Origin: Albidovulum sediminis
GTDB taxonomy: Bacteria; Pseudomonadota; Alphaproteobacteria; Rhodobacterales; Rhodobacteraceae
NCBI RefSeq assembly: GCF_025380365.1
Contig: NZ_JAOCQF010000002.1
Location: forward strand, 452,846-516,845
Length of the DNA stretch: 64,000 bases
Reading direction: 5' to 3'
Below are positions 48,589 through 58,681 of the stretch, piece by piece. The first letter of the stretch is position 1, and every line of letters begins with the position of its first letter. Below the pieces are notes generated by a model. The model worked only from the letters and a program-made list of their open reading frames with translations, did no database searches and was not told the DNA's origin. The translations under genes were made by a program, and so were the position numbers.

Positions 48589-51500
48589 AAGAGGCGGTCG
48601 TGGTCCTCGGCATGCACCGATCCGGCACCTCGTTCCTGGCCAGCAGCCTGGCCGCACTCGGGTATTGCCTGCCGCGCGACCGGCAGCCGGGCGCCGAGGA
48701 CAACCGCCACGGCCATTGCGAACCCCGGGCCGTGGTCGCCCTGAACGATACCATCCTTGCCGCGGGTGGGGGGCGCTGGGACCAGGCGGCGCCGTTCCTG
48801 GCCACGCCGGCGCGGCAGGTGATCCCCGATCTCGGCGCGCGGATGCGGGCAGCCCTTCGCGCCAGCTTCGGTGCCTCTCGCAGGGTGGTGCTGAAGGACC
48901 CGCGACTGTCGCTCACCTTTCCGCTTTGGCGGGCCGAGATGGAGGCGATGGGGATCGAGCTGCGCGTCCTGATCGCGCTGCGCCATCCGGTCGCGGTGGC
49001 GCAGTCGCTCGCCCGTCGCAATGCCTGCCCCCCCGATCTCGCGGCGCTGTCCTGGATGGCGCACACGATTTCCGCGATCGAGGCGAGCCGCGGCCTGACC
49101 CGCGCGATCGTGGTCTATCCCGACTGGATGGCAGGGCAGGCCGGAACCGCGCACGAGCTTGCCGCCCGGCTCGGATTTCCGGCGGATGCGGCGGGGGAAT
49201 GGGCCCGCGCAAGCCGGCGCGGCTTCAGCGACGGCGACCTGCACTGCCGCGCGACGGGATCCGCGCGCGGGGCGCTCGCCGACGCGGTGCACCTTTACCA
49301 GGCCCTGCGCCAGGCGGAACCGGAAGACGAGGGGCTGGACCGCGCCGCCGCGCAATCGCGCCCCGCGCTCAGGCAGAGGCAGGCCGCACTCGCCCCCGTC
49401 GACAGCCATCGCCTGCGCGAGATCGCGGCCCTGTCCGCCGCGCCCGGCGCGCAGGTCGCCGCCGATACCGCGGACCGCCTTGGCGCCGAACTGGACCTGG
49501 CCGAGGCGCGGATCGCAGCCCTTCGGGCCGAAAGGGACGCCGACCGGATGGCGGTCGCCGCGGATCGTGTCCGCGATGCTCGGGACCGGGCCGTGCTGTC
49601 CGGGCGTCTCGCGACTCTGCGCCGCCTGATCGCCGGGCGCGATCGGGAAGGTGCCGCCGCGCTGCGCGCGGCCGCCCGCGACCGCGCCCGCCTGCGGGTC
49701 TCGCATCGGCGCGCGCTCCTGCGACAGGCCGAAACCGAAGCCGTCGCCCGGGCAGCACAGGATCGCGCCGAGGAGATCGACCGGCGCCTGACCGCTGCGC
49801 TGGGCGAATGTGCCGCGCTGAGGCGGGCGCAGGCGGATACCGAATGCCGGGCCGAAGACCTCGCCCGGCTTGTCCAGAAGGAGATGCTGACCGTGTTCCG
49901 ACCCATCTATCGGCGCCTTTACCGTTTCGGCGGCACCACCCTTCGCCGGCTCCTGCCGCCTGCTCGGGTCGAGCGGATCAAGCGGCTTCTGCCGCACCCC
50001 GAGGGGGTTCCCCGCGTGCTGGCGGCTCCGGCACATGAGGAGGCAGCACGGGTCCCTCGGACTGCCGTGCCGGAGCAAGCAGTCGTCATGCCGCCGCGCG
50101 ACCTCGGCATCGACAGGGCGGACATCTTCGTGCTCTCGATCATCAACTGGGACTTCCGCACCCAGCGGCCCCAGCACCTTGCGCGGGAGTTCGCGTCGCG
50201 CGGACACCGCGTGTTCTTCGTCGAGATGGAGGCCGAGGCGGCGGGAACGCAGCTGCGCCCGGTCGCCGACGGCGTCTGGACCGTGCGGCTGTCGAACGAG
50301 GGGATCGGCTTTGTCCGGCCCTACTCCGGCCGTCCGAGCGGCGCACAGGTCAAGGCATGGCTGGATCATTTTCACGCGCTTTGCGACCGCATCGGCGCCT
50401 CGCCCTGGCGCCATGTGGTCATCGAGCATCCCTACTGGTGGGCCTTCGCCCGCCACCTTCCCGCCGAAAACCGGATCACCTTCGACTGCATGGACGAGAT
50501 CGCCGGGTTCGCGAACACCGAGCCGCACATCCTCGCGGCCGAGGAGCAGATGGTGGCCGCCTGCGACCGGCTGATCGTCAGTTCGGACTACCTGATGTCG
50601 CGCCGCGGGTCTGGTCGGACAGCGGCGCTGGTGCGCAATGGGGCCGACATCGCCCATTTCACCGGGCGGCCGCAGACCCCACTGCCGCGCCGGATCGCCG
50701 CTGCGCTGCGCCCGGGCCGCCTGCGCGTCGGTTATGTCGGCGCGATCGCGGAATGGTTCGACGAAGACCTTCTTTCCGAGGTCGCGCGGCTCTGCCCCGA
50801 CCTCGACATCCACCTATGCGGCGCCGTGACCGCGCCGGGCCCCCTGCGCCTGGCGGATCTGCCCAATGTCACGCTTCACGGCGAGATTGCCTATGCCGAG
50901 GTGCCGGCCTTCCTCGATGCGATGGACGTGATGATCATCCCCTTCCGGCCCCTGCCGATCATCGCCGCCTGCGATCCGGTCAAGTACTACGAATATTCCG
51001 CCGCGATGCGCCCGACCGTCGCGACCCCGATGCCCGAACTCCGGCGGGCAGGCGATCTGGTGCGCACCGCGGCCACTGCCGGGGACTTTGCCGCGGCGAT
51101 CCGCGCGGCGGCGGCAGACCGCGATGATGCACTCACCGGGGAGCGGCTGAGGAATTACGCGCTGGCCAACACCTGGAGCGCGCGGGCGACCCTGATGCTT
51201 CAGGAAATGGAGCGCGCGCCCCTGGTGTCGGTGGTCATCCTCGCCTGGGGCGACGCCAGCCTGACCATGACCGCCGTGCACGCGCTCCTGGGCGAGGGGC
51301 GGGCCTATCCGGCGCTGGAGGTGATCGTCGTCGACAACGGCTCCCCCTCGGCGGAATGCGAGAGACTGGCAAGCTACCTCGCCCGCTTCCCCGAGGCGCG
51401 GCTGATCGAGAACGGGGCCAATCTGGGCTTTGCCGCCGGCAACAACGTCGGCATCGCGGCGGCGCGGGGGGACTATGTCCTGCTTCTGAACAACGACACG

Positions 51501-52010
51501 TTCATGGCGCCCGGCGCGATCTGGGCGATGGTCGGCCATCTCGAACGCAGCCCGGAAATCGGCGTCGTCGGCCCCTTGACCAACAACATCGGCAACGAGG
51601 CGCGGGTGGCGGTGGATTATGCGGACATGGAGGCGATGCGGATCGCGGCTCGGCGTCTGACGCAGGGGTTCCGCGGGCGGTGGGAGCCTTTGCCGGTCGT
51701 CGCCTACTTCTGCGCCATGTTCCGGCGTGCCGATCTAGGCCGGTTCGGCCTGCTCGATCCGGCCTACGGGCGCGGCATGTTCGAGGATGACGACCATTGC
51801 GCCGTGATCCGGGCGCAGGGCTTCGCCTGCGCGCTCGCCGAGGATGCCTTTGTCCATCACCATCTCTCGGCAAGCTTTGCGCGCCTCGAACCCGCCGAGC
51901 GCACGGAACGGTTCGAGGCCAATCGACGGATCTACGAGGGTCGGTGGGGCCCATGGCAGCCGCACCGCTACCGCCAGTCCCGCCCCGCCCCGGCGTGGGA
52001 GGCCGCCTGA
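48585..52010 (+). CDS. Sulfotransferase / coiled-coil / two-glycosyltransferase fusion protein
   Basis: This 1141-residue protein begins at a GTG in a 4-nt overlap with the upstream stop. Residues 1-230 look like a PAPS sulfotransferase (VVLGMHRSGTSFLASSL; KDPRLSLTFPLW). About 270-440 is an Ala/Arg/Glu-rich coiled coil. Residues about 515-860 resemble a GT4/TuaH-like transferase (INWDFRTQRPQHLAREF; VKYYEYSAAMRPTVATPMPE). Residues about 879-1120 are a GT2 domain (VVIVDNGSP-like VIVVDNGSP, LLNNDTF). It has no signal peptide. The order suggests one enzyme both glycosylating and sulfating a surface polymer. Domain calls are from motifs only. Confidence 0.85.
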   Translation: MKEAVVVLGMHRSGTSFLASSLAALGYCLPRDRQPGAEDNRHGHCEPRAVVALNDTILAAGGGRWDQAAPFLATPARQVIPDLGARMRAALRASFGASRRVVLKDPRLSLTFPLWRAEMEAMGIELRVLIALRHPVAVAQSLARRNACPPDLAALSWMAHTISAIEASRGLTRAIVVYPDWMAGQAGTAHELAARLGFPADAAGEWARASRRGFSDGDLHCRATGSARGALADAVHLYQALRQAEPEDEGLDRAAAQSRPALRQRQAALAPVDSHRLREIAALSAAPGAQVAADTADRLGAELDLAEARIAALRAERDADRMAVAADRVRDARDRAVLSGRLATLRRLIAGRDREGAAALRAAARDRARLRVSHRRALLRQAETEAVARAAQDRAEEIDRRLTAALGECAALRRAQADTECRAEDLARLVQKEMLTVFRPIYRRLYRFGGTTLRRLLPPARVERIKRLLPHPEGVPRVLAAPAHEEAARVPRTAVPEQAVVMPPRDLGIDRADIFVLSIINWDFRTQRPQHLAREFASRGHRVFFVEMEAEAAGTQLRPVADGVWTVRLSNEGIGFVRPYSGRPSGAQVKAWLDHFHALCDRIGASPWRHVVIEHPYWWAFARHLPAENRITFDCMDEIAGFANTEPHILAAEEQMVAACDRLIVSSDYLMSRRGSGRTAALVRNGADIAHFTGRPQTPLPRRIAAALRPGRLRVGYVGAIAEWFDEDLLSEVARLCPDLDIHLCGAVTAPGPLRLADLPNVTLHGEIAYAEVPAFLDAMDVMIIPFRPLPIIAACDPVKYYEYSAAMRPTVATPMPELRRAGDLVRTAATAGDFAAAIRAAAADRDDALTGERLRNYALANTWSARATLMLQEMERAPLVSVVILAWGDASLTMTAVHALLGEGRAYPALEVIVVDNGSPSAECERLASYLARFPEARLIENGANLGFAAGNNVGIAAARGDYVLLLNNDTFMAPGAIWAMVGHLERSPEIGVVGPLTNNIGNEARVAVDYADMEAMRIAARRLTQGFRGRWEPLPVVAYFCAMFRRADLGRFGLLDPAYGRGMFEDDDHCAVIRAQGFACALAEDAFVHHHLSASFARLEPAERTERFEANRRIYEGRWGPWQPHRYRQSRPAPAWEAA

Positions 52011-52789
52011 TGCGCACCGTCATCTGTCACTACCACATCTACAAGAATTCCGGCACCAGCTTCGATGCCGCCCTGCACCAGGTCTTCGGCGCGGCGCACC
52101 TGAGCTTTGACGGGCCGTTTCCCTATTTCGGCATCGACCGCACGCAGCTTGACCGGATCATCTGCCGCAATCCCGCCGGACGGGCTTTTTCCTCGCACCA
52201 GATCCGGCTTCCGGCGCCGGCCTCGCTCGACTACCGGGTGCTGGCGGCGACGTTCCTGCGCAACCCTTTCCTGCGTGTCGCGTCGATCTGGCGCTTCAAG
52301 CGCGGGCACGAGGATGGCACCCGCACCTCCGACCTGGCCCGGCGCATGGACTTCGCCGAATGGCTCGACCACGCGCTCTCCGACCCGCAGGAGATCACCC
52401 ATGTCTCGAACGCCCAGACCCGGATCCTGGGCGAGGACGGGACGGGGCGCACGCTCATGCGGCGGTCTGCGGGGCGGATGGAATACGATCTGGAGCAGGC
52501 GCGCGCGAACCTCAGGAACGTCGCGCTTCTGGGCCGGACGGACCATTACGAGGCCGACCTGGCCCGCATGACCCGGCGGCTGAAAGCCGAGGGGATCGAC
52601 TTCTCCACCCCCGCGCCGCTAAGGCTGAACGTGACAGAGGCGTCTGCAGGCCCCCCCGAAGACCGCGTCCGGGCGCTCCTCGCCGCGCTGCCCGAGGCGC
52701 TCGCCGCCCGCTTCGTCGCGGCCAACGACCAGGATGTCGCCCTTTACGACCACGCCACCCGCCTGATCGAAGCGGAGGATCGCCCTTGA
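52010..52789 (+). CDS. Sulfotransferase family protein
   Basis: This 259-residue protein begins MRTVICHYHIYKNSGTSFDAAL, where KNSGTS fits the PAPS 5'-phosphosulfate loop of Sulfotransfer_2-like enzymes. FLRNPFLRVASIWRFK fits the 3'-phosphate site (R...S). It has no signal peptide and is expected to use PAPS in the cytoplasm. It starts on the last base of the fusion gene's stop, and the following wecB TTG start overlaps its own stop, giving tight coupling within the polysaccharide locus. Confidence 0.85.
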   Translation: MRTVICHYHIYKNSGTSFDAALHQVFGAAHLSFDGPFPYFGIDRTQLDRIICRNPAGRAFSSHQIRLPAPASLDYRVLAATFLRNPFLRVASIWRFKRGHEDGTRTSDLARRMDFAEWLDHALSDPQEITHVSNAQTRILGEDGTGRTLMRRSAGRMEYDLEQARANLRNVALLGRTDHYEADLARMTRRLKAEGIDFSTPAPLRLNVTEASAGPPEDRVRALLAALPEALAARFVAANDQDVALYDHATRLIEAEDRP

Positions 52790-53883
52790 CCGTCCCGAAG
52801 ACCGTCCTCTGTGCCATCGGCACCCGGCCGGAGGCCATCAAGATGGCCCCCGTTATCCTCGCGCTCAGGGCGGATCCAGCGTTCCGTTGCCGGGTCCTGG
52901 CCACCGCCCAGCACCGCCAGATGCTCGATCAGGTGCTCTCGGTCTTCGGCATCGTCCCCGATGTCGATCTCGACATCATGCAACCCGACCAGAGCCTTTG
53001 CGACCTGACCGGCCGGCTGCTCCTGCGGCTCGGCACCGTGATGGCCGAGGAGGCGCCGGACATCGTCCTGGCACAGGGCGACACGACCACGGTCTTGACC
53101 ACCGCAATCGCCGCCTTCTACGCGCGCATTCCCTTCGGCCATGTCGAGGCGGGCCTCAGAACCGGCGATCCGTGCAATCCCTTTCCCGAAGAGATGAACC
53201 GGGTGCTGACCGCAAGGCTGGCGAGCTGGCATTTTGCGCCGACGCCGCAAGCAGCACACCACCTCAGGGTGGAGAACACTCCCGACCACGCGATTCACGT
53301 CACCGGGAACACCGTCATCGACGCGCTACACCAGGTGCGCGACAAGGCGCGGCGGCCGGCATGCCTGACCCCGGGCCGGCGGCTCATCCTGGCCACGCTG
53401 CACCGTCGCGAAAACTTCGGCGCCCCGCTCGCCCGGATCTGCGCGGCTCTGCGTGCCATCGTCGAGGCGAACGAGGATGTCGAACTGCTGCTGCCGGTAC
53501 ACCACAACCCAAATGTCCGCGCGACCGTCACCGAGGCGTTCCGGGGTTGTTGCCGGGCGCACTTGACCGACCCGCTGGACTACCTCGACTTCGTCGGCGC
53601 GATGGAACACGCCCATATGGTCATGTCCGATTCCGGCGGCGTGCAGGAAGAGGCGCCCGCGCTCGGCAAGCCCGTGCTGATCCTGCGCGAGACGACGGAG
53701 CGGCCCGAGGCGGTCGAGGCGGGCGTGGCCGCGCTGGTCGGCACCGACGCAGGGGCGATCCGTGCCCGGGCGCAGCGCCTTCTCGACGATCCCGCCGCCT
53801 ATGCCGCAATGGCGCGCGGGGCATCGCCCTTCGGCGACGGGCAGGCCGCGCGGCGCATCCTCGGGGTTCTGCGCGCCGCCTGA
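52786..53883 (+). CDS. wecB: UDP-N-acetylglucosamine 2-epimerase (non-hydrolysing)
   Basis: This 365-residue enzyme interconverts UDP-GlcNAc and UDP-ManNAc. Signatures are AIGTRPEAIKMAPV at the N-terminus, QGDTTTVL, EAGLRTGDPCNPFPEEMNR and SDSGGVQEEAPALGKPVLILRETTERPEA. The start is a rare TTG (52786-52788) with GGAGG 7 nt upstream and a 4-nt overlap with the sulfotransferase stop. No in-frame ATG or GTG precedes the conserved N-terminus. ManNAc-type residues are implied for the polymer. Confidence 0.95.
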   Translation: MTVPKTVLCAIGTRPEAIKMAPVILALRADPAFRCRVLATAQHRQMLDQVLSVFGIVPDVDLDIMQPDQSLCDLTGRLLLRLGTVMAEEAPDIVLAQGDTTTVLTTAIAAFYARIPFGHVEAGLRTGDPCNPFPEEMNRVLTARLASWHFAPTPQAAHHLRVENTPDHAIHVTGNTVIDALHQVRDKARRPACLTPGRRLILATLHRRENFGAPLARICAALRAIVEANEDVELLLPVHHNPNVRATVTEAFRGCCRAHLTDPLDYLDFVGAMEHAHMVMSDSGGVQEEAPALGKPVLILRETTERPEAVEAGVAALVGTDAGAIRARAQRLLDDPAAYAAMARGASPFGDGQAARRILGVLRAA

Positions 53884-53975
53884 TCCCCTGGGCCTTAGGA
53901 CTTCGTTCACCTTTCGCGCGGTTCGCCGAAAAGATTCACTCCTTGGCAACGGTTTCGCCCGCCTAATCGGGGCGG

Positions 53976-56828
53976 GTGAATTCGGGTGTAGTGGTGATCG
54001 GGGTCCAGCATATGGCCACGCTCGGCGGCGCTGTGGTGCCCGCCGGGTTCCGCATCACCGACCTTGTCGCGACGACGACGGGGTCGGGCGGCGTCCTTTA
54101 CGCTGCGACCGCCGCCAACGGGGTTCTGGGCCTGGCGCTGTCGCAGGGTGCGGCCGCGACGCTGGTCGGGTCCGCCAGCTATGCACCGGGCGCGGACATC
54201 TTCGGCCCGCCGCGGCTCGATATCCTCGACCACGACGGGCAGCGATGGCTCCTGCCGGGCGGGCGCTTCCCGGCCGAGATGAGCGGCTTCACGCTCGCCG
54301 CCGACGGCATTCCGGGCGCATCCACCACATTCTCGGACGGGCCGGGCGGAGACTTTGCCGCCGGCGATCTCGCCGTGCTCGATCAGGGCGGATCCGGCCG
54401 GATCTTCGCGGCAGAGGCGGGCGGGGGCGGGCTTGCGGCCTGGACCATGGCCGCGGGGTCCACGGCACTTGTCGCTGGCGCGGGGTTTGCCGACACTGCC
54501 GCAACCTATCTCGCCGCGCCGTCGGTGCTGACCGCGGCCGTCATCGGTGGGCAGGGCTGGGTCTTTGCAGGATCGGCGGCCGATCACGGCGTCACGGCGC
54601 TGAGGCTTGGCGTCGATGGCACGCTGTCCCATGCCGGGTCGATCGGCGCGGCCGAGGGGTTCGGCCTTGACACGCCGACCGCGCTTGCGGTGGCGGCGCA
54701 GGCGGGCGCGACCTATCTGATCGTCGCCGACGCGGGCAGTTCCTCGCTTTCGGTGCTGCGCCTGGATGCGGGCGGCCTCACCCCCACCGACTACGTGCTC
54801 GACATGCTGACCACGCGCTTCCAGGGGACGATCGCGCTTTCAGCCCTGACTGTCGGGGAACGGACCTATGTCGCCGTCGGCGGCTCGGATGACGGCATCT
54901 CGATCTTCCGGCTGCTGCCGGACGGCAGGCTCTACCTCGAGTCCACGCTGTCCGACAGCGCGGGCGTAACACTTGCCGACGTCTCCGCCCTCCAAATGGT
55001 CGAGGTCGCGGGCGAGATCCAGCTTTTCGTGGTCTCCGGATCGGAGGACGGGCTGACCCAGTTCCGGCTGGTGCCCGGTCCGGTCGGTCTCGACCTGACG
55101 GGGGGCGCGGGCGCGGACCCTCTGACGGGCGGCGCGTCGGACGATATCCTTCACGGCGGGGCGGGGGACGACACGCTGACCGGGGCGGGGGGGAACGACA
55201 TTCTTCTGGATGGCGCCGGGTCGGACGTTATGCGCGGCGGCGCCGGGGCGGATGTCTTCATCCTCAGTGCGGACGGCAGCGCGGACCGGATCGAGGATTT
55301 CGACATTGCCGCGGACCGCCTCGACCTTTCGGACTGGCTGATGCTCAATTCGATCGGTCAGATCGCGATCGAGGCGACGGCGACGGGCGCCATCCTGCGC
55401 TACGGCTCCGAAGTGCTTGAAATCCTGAGCCATGACGGCACGTCGCTTCTGCCCGGCCAGTTCTCGAATGCCGGTGTGCTGAACCTGCCGCGGCCGGCGG
55501 TGGAACTGATCCACCGCGCCCGCGTCCAGGCGGGCACGGCCGGGGCCGATTCGATCGCGGGATCGGTGTTCGCCGACCAGATCGCCGGCGGCGAGGGCGA
55601 CGACACGCTGGCAGGGGGCTACGGCGATGACACGCTTGAAGGCGGCGGCGGTGCCGATCGCCTCGAAGGCGGTGCGGGGTCGGACTGGGCCGATCATGCC
55701 CAGGCGCCGGCCGCGGTGACGGTCGATCTGGTCAGTCCCGCGAACAACCGGGGCGCCGCGGCGGGCGACCGGCATGTCTCGATCGAGAACCTTCGCGGAT
55801 CGGCCTATGCCGACGACTTGCGCGGCGATTCCCTAGGCAACGTGCTGGAGGGCTGCGCGGGGAACGACTGGCTGACCGGGCGCGGCGGCAACGACACGCT
55901 GCGCGGCGGCGAGGGCATCGACAACCTGGTTGGCGGCGAGGGCGCGGACCTTCTGGACGGCGGCGAGGGGCTGGATCGTGCAGTCTACTCCGACGCCACC
56001 TCGGGCCTGCGCATCGACCTGCTGGAACCCTGGACGAACACCGGCATCGCCGCGGGCGACATCTTCGTGTCTGTCGAGGCGGTGCGCGCCTCGGCCTACG
56101 CGGACGAGCTTTTCGGCGATCACGGCAACAACACGCTCGACGGTGGGACCGGCAACGACCAGATCTTCGGACGCGGGGGCAACGACTGGCTGCTGGGTCG
56201 GGCCGGCGACGATCTGCTGGACGGGATGGAGGGTAACGACATCCTGCTGGGCGGCCCGGGGGCGGATCGCTTCGTCGGCGGCGCCGGGATCGACCGGGCG
56301 CATTACGGCGATTCCGCGGTCGGACTGCTGGTCGATCTCCTCTATCCCGCGAACAACACGGGAATTGCGGCGGGCGACACCTATTCGGGCATCGAGAACC
56401 TGCAAGGCTCGCTCGGCAACGACACCCTCTGGGGGGACGACCGCGGCAACATGATCCTGGGCGCGCGAGGGAACGATCTGATCCGCGGGCGCGGCGGCAA
56501 CGACTTCCTCATCGGTCTCGACGGCAACGACACGCTGAGCGGCATGTCGGGCGATGACACGCTCGAGGGGGGCGCGGGGGCCGATGTCTTCCTCTTCGAG
56601 GCGGGCAGCGGAATTGACCGCGTCAAGGATTTCCAGATCGGGCAAGACGCTCTCCGTTTTGACCCCGCGCTCGCCGCGGTCTCGGGTATGGATGCCCTGA
56701 CGCTGATTTCGACCTACGGCCAGTCGACCGCCGCGGGCGCGACCTTCGATTTCGGCGGGGGCGATGTACTCATCATCCGCAACGTGGCCGATCCCTTCGA
56801 TCTGCTGGGGGACATCGTGATCGGATAG
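53976..56828 (+). CDS. Large RTX (hemolysin-type calcium-binding repeat) protein with N-terminal propeller-like region
   Basis: This 950-residue protein has an N-terminal half (about 1-370) rich in short beta-repeats such as [11 protein letters not shown] and [13 protein letters not shown], resembling a seven-bladed propeller. Blocks of GGxGxDxLx RTX repeats follow at about 376-430, 521-575, 620-673, 716-780 and 813-876. No Sec signal is present and the end is a hydrophobic, Asp-containing tail (DLLGDIVIG), so type I secretion is expected. The start is GTG at 53976; ATG at 54012 is possible. Located inside the polysaccharide locus. No catalytic motif seen. Confidence 0.88.
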   Translation: MNSGVVVIGVQHMATLGGAVVPAGFRITDLVATTTGSGGVLYAATAANGVLGLALSQGAAATLVGSASYAPGADIFGPPRLDILDHDGQRWLLPGGRFPAEMSGFTLAADGIPGASTTFSDGPGGDFAAGDLAVLDQGGSGRIFAAEAGGGGLAAWTMAAGSTALVAGAGFADTAATYLAAPSVLTAAVIGGQGWVFAGSAADHGVTALRLGVDGTLSHAGSIGAAEGFGLDTPTALAVAAQAGATYLIVADAGSSSLSVLRLDAGGLTPTDYVLDMLTTRFQGTIALSALTVGERTYVAVGGSDDGISIFRLLPDGRLYLESTLSDSAGVTLADVSALQMVEVAGEIQLFVVSGSEDGLTQFRLVPGPVGLDLTGGAGADPLTGGASDDILHGGAGDDTLTGAGGNDILLDGAGSDVMRGGAGADVFILSADGSADRIEDFDIAADRLDLSDWLMLNSIGQIAIEATATGAILRYGSEVLEILSHDGTSLLPGQFSNAGVLNLPRPAVELIHRARVQAGTAGADSIAGSVFADQIAGGEGDDTLAGGYGDDTLEGGGGADRLEGGAGSDWADHAQAPAAVTVDLVSPANNRGAAAGDRHVSIENLRGSAYADDLRGDSLGNVLEGCAGNDWLTGRGGNDTLRGGEGIDNLVGGEGADLLDGGEGLDRAVYSDATSGLRIDLLEPWTNTGIAAGDIFVSVEAVRASAYADELFGDHGNNTLDGGTGNDQIFGRGGNDWLLGRAGDDLLDGMEGNDILLGGPGADRFVGGAGIDRAHYGDSAVGLLVDLLYPANNTGIAAGDTYSGIENLQGSLGNDTLWGDDRGNMILGARGNDLIRGRGGNDFLIGLDGNDTLSGMSGDDTLEGGAGADVFLFEAGSGIDRVKDFQIGQDALRFDPALAAVSGMDALTLISTYGQSTAAGATFDFGGGDVLIIRNVADPFDLLGDIVIG

Positions 56829-56832
56829 GTGA

Positions 56833-57759
56833 TCAGACCCGGCCGATCATCGCGGCGACGGCGAGCGACAGGTTGCCCGCGCGGCTCTGCCGGAACAGCC
56901 CGGCGGCGCGAAGGCGGCGCAGCGCGGTTATGCCGCGATCGCGTCGCAAGGCCACAAACGCGTCGAGGCAGTCCCGGTTCTCCCGCGTGAGCAGCGGGGC
57001 CACCTGCGACAGGGCGGCGGCATTGGCCCGGTTCCAGTCGGCGAAGCGGCCGCCGATCATTGCCTTAAAGCGGTGGTATCTGGCCTTCAGCGAAAGGTTC
57101 GCGCCGATCTGGTTCTGCCCGTGCTGGCGGTAAAGCAGCGTCGGGGACGGGTCGAACAGGATCGTGCCGCCGGCGCCCGACACCAGCTGGTAAAGCCACC
57201 AGTCGTGGCAGGCAGCCCCGTCCGCCCGGCCCGCCCGAACCGAGATGTCGCGCGCCCGCGCGTTCAGGACCATCGTGTTGCCGCCGGCAAGGCTTTGCAC
57301 CAGGGCGTTGCGGAACCCCGGCGTGCGGCGCGGCATCGGCGAGACTCCCAGGATGGTCAGGCCGGCGTCCGTCACCCAGGTGCGGCTGCCGTAAAGCGCG
57401 GGTGTCGCGGCATGGGGCGCAAGGGCGGCGACGGCGCGGCTGAGCTTGTCCGGCAGCCAGACATCGTCCTGATCGGCGAAGGCGAAGAAGTCGGCAGCGA
57501 TCCGGGGGTCGTGCAGGAGCGAGAGGAAGTTTGCGGTGCTCCCCCGCCCTGGCCCCCTGCGCCAGACGATGCGCCGGCCGGGATGGGCCCGCGCGAACGC
57601 GGCCAGGATGGCCAGTGTCCCGTCGCTCGATCCGTCGTCGGAGACGTGGAGCGACCAGTCGTCATGATCCTGCACTGCAATCGATTCGAGTTGGTCGCGC
57701 AGGAACCGCGCGCCGTTGTAGCTGGCCATCAGGATCGCGATGTGTCGGCCTGTCTGCAT
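56833..57759 (-). CDS. Glycosyltransferase family 2 protein (rhamnosyltransferase-like)
   Basis: This 308-residue GT-A enzyme opens with IAILMASYNGARFLRDQLESIAVQ and HVSDDGSSDGT near residue 40. It has the metal-site region FFAFADQDDVWLPDKLSRAV near residue 90, which is the pattern of GT2 rhamnosyl-type transferases. The acceptor is unknown. It lies tail-to-tail 4 bp after the RTX gene and 66 bp downstream of the KpsM-type permease on the minus strand. Confidence 0.9.
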   Translation of the reverse strand: MQTGRHIAILMASYNGARFLRDQLESIAVQDHDDWSLHVSDDGSSDGTLAILAAFARAHPGRRIVWRRGPGRGSTANFLSLLHDPRIAADFFAFADQDDVWLPDKLSRAVAALAPHAATPALYGSRTWVTDAGLTILGVSPMPRRTPGFRNALVQSLAGGNTMVLNARARDISVRAGRADGAACHDWWLYQLVSGAGGTILFDPSPTLLYRQHGQNQIGANLSLKARYHRFKAMIGGRFADWNRANAAALSQVAPLLTRENRDCLDAFVALRRDRGITALRRLRAAGLFRQSRAGNLSLAVAAMIGRV

Positions 57760-57825
57760 CCCGGAGCCTCCCTTGCGTGGTGCGACAAAGTCTTGCGCGC
57801 GCCGGGTTAACCAGGACCTGACATC

Positions 57826-58611
57826 TCACATTTGAAGCATTTTCCCAGATTGCCCGCGGATCAGGATGATCCCGGCCAGGAACAGCACCGCCGCGACGGT
57901 CAGGACATAGGGGGCGGAAACGAAGCCGTCCGGGTCGGGGCCGAAGAATCCCGCGCGCATCGTCTCCACCACATGCAGGATGGGGTTGAACCAGAGCGCC
58001 CCGGCCAGCGCCTCGGGGATCTGGCGCGCGGTGAAGAGGATGCCGGAGATGACGAAGACCGGCCGGCTCAGCACCGACCAGACCTGCCGCCAGGTGGGAA
58101 ACATGGCGGCCAGCCCGGCGTTGAGCGTGCCCGCCCCTGTGCCGAGTGCCGCGGCAAGCGCGAGCGACAGGGCGATCCACTCCGGCGCGATGTCGGGCCG
58201 GCGCGGTTCGGCCAGCACGACCGGGGTCAGGACGGCGGCGGCGACCGCGATATGGGTCAGCGTTTCAAGGAGCGCGCGGGCCAGAATGACGTCCAGCGGC
58301 CGCACAACCGGGTAGGTGAGAAGTCCGCGGTTCGCCTGGACGGCTGCCATAAGGGCGGACGTTAGCGAATTGTACATCAGGAACGGGATAATTCCGCTGG
58401 CGTAGAAGAGCGTGAAGCTCGACCCCAGCGGAGGTTTCGGCGCGATGAACGAGAAGGCCAGCGACAAAAGCGCGATCCCGCCGACAGGTTCGGCCAGGGC
58501 CCAGGCATACCCGCCCCAGGACCGGCCGAAGCGGGCGCAGGTCTCGCGCAGGGCAAGGGCTGCGACGATGCGGAAGGTGTTGCGGTGCGCGGGGGTCGTG
58601 ACGGCGGTCAT
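57826..58611 (-). CDS. ABC-2 type polysaccharide export permease (KpsM-like)
   Basis: This 261-residue inner-membrane protein has about six hydrophobic helices. The N-terminal basic segment RETCARFGRSWGGYAWALAEPVGGIALL and GIIPFLMYNSLTSAL fit the KpsM/CtrC family, which exports capsule or teichoic-type glycans with a KpsT ATPase. It is divergent from the kpsE- and kpsT-like genes across a 70-bp gap, so the exporter is split over both strands. Confidence 0.92.
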   Translation of the reverse strand: MTAVTTPAHRNTFRIVAALALRETCARFGRSWGGYAWALAEPVGGIALLSLAFSFIAPKPPLGSSFTLFYASGIIPFLMYNSLTSALMAAVQANRGLLTYPVVRPLDVILARALLETLTHIAVAAAVLTPVVLAEPRRPDIAPEWIALSLALAAALGTGAGTLNAGLAAMFPTWRQVWSVLSRPVFVISGILFTARQIPEALAGALWFNPILHVVETMRAGFFGPDPDGFVSAPYVLTVAAVLFLAGIILIRGQSGKMLQM

Positions 58612-58681
58612 GCACCCATCCTTTCGTTCTCAGGGGACGCCCACGATCCTGATGGCCAATGGTTAAGAAATCGGAGTGACG

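Noticed and set aside
48243-50813. 856-codon antisense frame over the CapD-like and fusion genes
   Set aside because: It overlaps two well-supported genes, and its translation is low-complexity and Arg/Gly-rich with no start context.
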